In this document: piece after piece, positions 59,001-64,000 of the stretch | Position numbering within the stretch: the first letter of the stretch is position 1 | How the letters are laid out: every line of letters starts with the position of its first letter | NCBI GenBank assembly: GCA_013396755.1 | Contig: VWZF01005682.1 | Coordinates: 492,050 to 556,049 of the forward strand | DNA from: Sclerurus mexicanus | Taxonomy: Eukaryota > Chordata > Aves > Passeriformes > Furnariidae | Length of the DNA: 64,000 nucleotides | Reading direction: 5' to 3' | Position numbers and translations under genes: made by a program | Notes under the pieces: model-generated | Seen by the model: only the letters and a program-made list of their open reading frames with translations | Database searches by the model: none | What the model was told of the DNA's origin: nothing

Positions 59001-62000
59001 CCTGTGTCTTCTACCCTCTTGCTTTCCATTGTACCTTCTTCCACAAGCAATGCCGTGTCCCTCATGCTGCAGCAGAGGTCAGCTGAACTGCTGCAGTAAG
59101 TGCAGGAGCCTCTCAGACACACCACCACACGCTTGTCCATGTGTTGTCCTCAGTAAAATCTCCTTATGAATGCTATTCTTGCGGGATCCTTTCTGTACAG
59201 AAAGAATTAGATCCCGAAGGAGTGTAATCTTCAGTGTAGAGATCTAAGTGCAAGGTCAGAGTGCAAAACCTCATCCCTTCCCACCTCACCTCCACATTTG
59301 TGGTCCTGGTCACTATCAGCTGGGTCTCAACAGTGACAGTGCTTGGGAAGAGCAGGAAGGAAAGCTGAAAAGGAAAAGCAGGGGGGAAGGGTTCGAATAA
59401 ATGGCTGAATAAAGAAGCATGAGAGTGAGAAAATGGTAGGTAGTTAAAAATCTTCCTAATACACAGAGGAAAATCATTTACTTTCCAGGACAGACCCACC
59501 TCCCAATAAAGTCATGTTGGATTCAGGGAATTGTCTTTCACAAGATTCTGTCCAAGCAAAGAAATGTTGTGGCTTTTTACTGATAAAAATCTGAACACCA
59601 AAAGTGGTCAGGAATCCAGATAAGGATAATCTTCAGCTCCAGTAGTCCTGTTTGTCCAGGACAGACATCCCCCTTCCCCTCTCTGTTGTCAAACCCTGAT
59701 ATTTCATTTTCTCATCATCATTCAGGAGACCCTTTTGGTCCAAACCACAGCCCAGCCACTGGCTGCAACAGTGGCCCCCTGCCCCGTTTCCCCTCACCTG
59801 TTTAGGTATGTTCCCACCACTGCTGTGACCTTCAGAGCTGATGTATGGATCATCCCTGCAGGATTGTACTCTCTGACACTGAGCAGGACGCTGGGCAATA
59901 AAATGAGGAATTATCAGGCATTTGCATTCTGAAGTTAACCATGAGGATTGTGAGCCTTCTGAACATCTGTTTCCCCTGTTTTCAAGGGGGCCTTCAATTT
60001 ACTCCAGGTTCTCATCCACGTGGCTATTGCCATTAGCCATGAGTCTGCAGTGCCCTGCGTCCTTAGGGATGGGTTGTGGAATAAACCCCCTCTAAATAAT
60101 GACACATCTCAGTTTTCAGGGTACAATTGTAACAGCCATGAGATTAGGAAACAGTTGGAGGCCACCTTTGAGGGTGAGGACAGAAACACAAGGAGAGCTG
60201 TGCTGTCCTCAGGCCTGAAGCAGGGCTCAGGGCTGCACAAATAGGAAATGGTTCTGCAAACGACTGATCTCTTCCCCAGGGCACCACTCTCCTGTCTCCT
60301 CCTCCAGCCTGCCAAGTCCCAGGCTGGCAACTGCCATCCAGGGAAAAACAAATACCTGACCATAAGGTGAGAGAAGAGCCAGAACTCCAGAAATTTTCAA
60401 TTTGCAGGGGAAAAATAATGCGGCAGGAAATACAGTAAGAGAAAAAAAACAGGATTTTGTACGGCAAAAGAAGTAAAGAGGGATGGATGAAGGGAAACTA
60501 TGGTAACAACCACTGTTTGGAGATGACCTTGATGGACACGGGCAGAACACTGTTCCCCAGTAAAACCCAGGCAAGGGTCAGGCTACCAAAGAGCAGCCAT
60601 CTCCTGATCTGGGGAGTGAAGGGGGCAAAGTGGGTGCCCTGGCATGTGATCAGAGTATCAGAGCAAAACACAGAATGGATATGGAAGACAATGCCTGAGT
60701 GCATTATAAAGGCAAAAATAACAACAAATCTTCCCAGTGCCTCTGCCTTTGACTTTCAAATGCTTGTAAGAGGGCACATTGTTCAGTTCTTACACCCCTC
60801 CCTGCTTTAGTGGCACTGCAAGTAGCCTTCCCCTCCCAGAGTCCCCCACTTCATTGCCTTTAATAACCTCATGAAGGGTAATGAAGCATTTTAAGTTTTG
60901 TGTCAAGCTGATTTGGTGTGATGGGGACGGAAAAGGGGGGCTTTGGGGGTTCTGTCAAGGTTTTGAGATGCCTTTGAGAAGGGCCTGGGCTGGGAATGAG
61001 GCATCCCAAGGCTCAGCCCTGGAGTCCTGGTCCTGCTTCTGCAGCAGTTTCACCTGAGAGCCACCTCCACATTCAGTGCCAGGTCCTCATCCTTTCCCAA
61101 ATTCTCCCTAGCCCCTCTGTGGCTTTCATGTGGAAATTTGGGGCTGGGACAGTACAAGGGTGCAAGATAGAGGGAGGAATCAGCTGAGCCTCACAACTGC
61201 TGCCCACCCACAGGCAGAGCTAGAGGTTAGCATTCCCTCTTGTCAAAAGAGTTCCTCCTTGTCAAATCTAAGCACAATGATAGCTGGGGGGGGCTTTAAA
61301 AAGCCAGATGCCAAGAGCTCCTTTCATTATGCATTGTGCTACTTGCAGTCATCCAAATGCTTCGACATGAGTGCCCACCCTAAATTATGGATCTCTGACA
61401 GCTGGATTCAGTGTGGAGATGTGGGAAGCCTCTGTGGTTTACAAAATAACAAGGAGAGACAGGAAAATCAACATGTCACTTGGTGTCTGCTGGCAGTCCA
61501 ATGGATTAAACTGGCTTCACGCTTTTTACCATTTGCATTGTATTTGCTTGGCTTTTAAAATACAGACAGACTTTCAGGCTTGCAGCCATTTTCAGACTGA
61601 ACATCCCACACCAGTCCTGTACCCATCCTCTTCTGAGATGCTTTTTAATTGGGACAGGTTGTCTGATGAGAATTCGGTTCCAAAATGGCACATCCAAGGT
61701 TGTAATAGAGCCTTTTTTTTGGTGGTTTTTTTTTTTTTGGTTTTTTTTTTGGTTGGTTTTTTTTTTTTTTTTTCCTGTTTCCCTTTTAAGCAAGGTAACC
61801 AAGAAACCCCAATTTGCACCTGGGAACCCTGATTGCATTAAGTAGCTAAGTTCATCAAGTTCCCAGTGACACTGTCTGTGAGTTTCAGATAAAGAAGGGG
61901 AACTAAAGTAGCTTAGTGGATTAAAGGAATTGCCTTCCCCACTTAAACACCTCAGCTGGAATCTGACTTTGGTGCTCAAGTGTGATTGCTCATTTGCTGC

Positions 62001-64000
62001 CGAGGGAGGGAGGTGGGGGCAGATCACCTGCCTTACCCTGGTTGGCAAAAAACCCCCCTGTGGCAGCCTAGGGATGGCAGTCACTGGGACCGAGGGCCAT
62101 AGTCTCCCTGCAAATTGTTACCCTGCCAGATGCTCTCCCCACATGGGATTTCCCCACTGCTAAAAATGTAGCCCCCGTAGGCATGGAGTAACTATCCCTC
62201 ACAGCAAATATGGAGAAGCTTTTCCCACTATCGAGCACACTGTGACAAATTCTGCAAAATTCTCATTCATGGGAAGTGGTGTTCAGACAGAGAAGGTGGT
62301 AAATGGTTAACCTTTCCATCAGACCAGGGAGAGGCTCTGGCTGTGAAAGCACCAGTAATTTACCTTCCATTAAGATGCTGCAGCTTCTATCTATTTGAAG
62401 GCTGCTAGAAATTGTTTTCTAAATAATAAGACTTTCTTTGTAAAAAATACCATAGGTAATGGAAAGATTAAAACAGGGGTTGAGACACCACCAATCTATA
62501 TATTCAATCAATGCCATACTCTGCTTCCTGATACATGCTACTAGGACCATGCCAGAAAACTCAGGAGAATTTCCAGGAATTGCTGCTGTTTAAAATTTCT
62601 TTTTTTATTATTATTTTTAGTTCAGCTTTGAGGTCCAGAAGAGAATAACTCAAAGTTGTCCAAATGATTGAGAGATCGGTGGAAAATCTTGCAGAGAAGC
62701 CATGACTTTTTGTTTACAATCTTAGGGCCAGAGGACCAACAATTCTCAGGGATGTTCCTTTCACTCCTCACTTTGGCAATAAAAATGAACTTTCTTAATG
62801 GATCTGTTTGTTTCTGTGTGTAGGTGAGTGCCATCATTCCTTATATACCAAGACAAGCCAGAGCAACTGAGAAAATGTGTCCTGAAGGGTCATCTCTTAA
62901 CTACCGTCTTCTCCAAGGTGGAACATCACAATTTTGTCTGGTGATAGCACACAGCAACTTGCACAAGGAGAAAACACCTCTGAGATTCTCAGATTTTGAT
63001 TAGGAAGAACAAACCCAGCCAAGCTGAATCTGAACATCAATGTCCCAGTTATGCAAATTTCTCTTTTCCCATGTAATATCTAGAAAAACAGTCTATGAGA
63101 GTAGTAGTAAAAAAGAATCCATTTCTTACCTCTGCAAACAGAAGCTGATCCCATGTTGCTGGTTGAGGAGAGACAAATACCATTTAATGTCAGATTAATC
63201 CAACATGATTTAATAATAAGGTACAAAGGAACATAGTTGTCATCTACCATCAGCTTTAAAATGCTTTGTGTTAACCACATTTATTCTTCCATTGGATTTA
63301 AGCTGTCCATTTAAACCCTCTTAACACTCTCTCGTTAGCATTTGCTACAGATCCCAGTTTTACTGCCCCTCTCTTCTGGGCCTTTCCTGCCCCAACTTCC
63401 AACAAAATGTGATTCAAGCAGAAAAACGGCTCAAAAGTTGCTACAGTGGGGCTTCATTTCTCTTCTCTCACAATACTTTTTGTAAGAGTCTAGAAGAAGA
63501 CTGACCTTGACATAGGACACCTTTCCTGTGCTACAGGGTGTAACCACTACTCCCTCTTGTGAGGATGCAGGAGGAAGCCTGCTCTGCAGCTCTAACCAAG
63601 GGAAAAGTTTTCCTTGCCAGTGAACTGAGCAAATAGGATGGGAAATTGTTCCTGGGTCCTATGCGCAGGGTCAATTCCAGGCTGAAGCCAGACCCAATGA
63701 GGGTCTTTTATCCCCAAGTAATGAGAGACTTCTGTTATCTGTGGTGATGTTTTTTCAAGTTTCTCCATGAGAAGCCCATAGTTTACAAAAGGGAAACATT
63801 TGTGGGTTTCTTGGCATTAAAAACTTTTCAGATTATGAAAAATCATTGAAAGAATCATGTTCTTGAAAATGTTTATTGAGTGGAAAAGCTGTTTTTCACT
63901 GGAAAGCATCAGGGACAATTTTCTTCTCAGTCTAGCAGATCTAGTCACACCTGAGCCTTAGGTCCTTTCTTACACTGTTTCATTTCTGTTTATTTTGCCT
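53015..64000. other. Intergenic DNA, gene-poor, no gene recognised
   Basis: About 11 kb with no supported exon, RNA gene or clear transposon. It includes A tracts (54629-54642 and near 55352-55364), a GC-richer patch (55440-55700), an AT-rich possibly constrained stretch (56390-56710) and a T-run/GG tract (61713-61773). I looked for coding sequence of SIAH3, the next gene downstream in human, and did not recognise any. Confidence 0.6.
61713..61773. repeat. T-run/GG low-complexity tract
   Basis: Runs of T interrupted by GG and GGTGG. On the minus strand it reads as A runs with CC and accounts for the Lys/Asn/Gln-rich middle of a 192-codon minus-strand frame (61506-62084). Confidence 0.95.

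Noticed and set aside
58733..60810. Cluster of 60-117 codon frames on both strands
   Set aside because: They overlap each other, lack motifs and repeat structure, and match the chance rate for this composition. I specifically looked for SIAH3 coding sequence and did not see it.
61506..62084. 192-codon minus-strand open frame
   Set aside because: Its middle is the translated poly(A)/CC tract (Lys/Asn/Gln run). The flanks have no recognised motif and no splice or promoter context, so it is a chance frame.

Overview
The window is vertebrate nuclear DNA and almost certainly from a bird. It holds one large spliced gene whose exons match the m6A-writer cofactor ZC3H13. The interspersed repeats are CR1 LINE fragments and endogenous-retrovirus LTRs of types common in avian genomes, and there are no mammalian SINEs. 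An assembly gap (544-776) and a single N (18527) mark it as a draft assembly.

Layout. 1-300: two CR1 3' ends in opposite orientation. About 330-910: a CpG-rich promoter with a YY1-type site, a perfect CRE and the N gap, which probably hides part of the first, non-coding exon. About 910-6459: 5'-UTR intron. 6469-45766: nineteen coding exons of ZC3H13 on the + strand. They were placed by splice sites, by phase and by recalled similarity to the mammalian protein. They join without a frame break into 1,644 codons plus stop, or 1,586 if the 174-nt exon at 25164-25337 is skipped. About 45767-45940: 3' UTR with a canonical poly(A) signal. From there to 64000: gene-poor intergenic DNA with a CR1 reverse-transcriptase relic (about 46410-47410) and a long LTR (about 51965-53014). 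I found no second protein-coding gene. In human the next gene downstream of ZC3H13 is SIAH3, and I see none of its coding sequence here.

The protein has an N-terminal CCCH zinc finger, a coiled-coil-like segment, a very long RS/SP/RD/RE-rich disordered middle and a conserved C-terminal region. In known biology ZC3H13 (Flacc in Drosophila) joins the WTAP/VIRMA complex to RBM15 and keeps the METTL3-METTL14 writer in the nucleus.

The most interesting points are a phase-neutral 58-codon exon that I do not recall in the canonical human protein, a GC-AG final intron, and a run of phase 1-1 exons. Others are a sense-oriented LTR with its own TATA and poly(A) signals in the intron after the 58-codon exon, absence of a mammalian Ala/Thr/Pro-rich insert, and an unidentified minus-strand stretch in intron 17 that looks like decayed coding sequence. 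I saw no clear evidence of a wholly new biological system.
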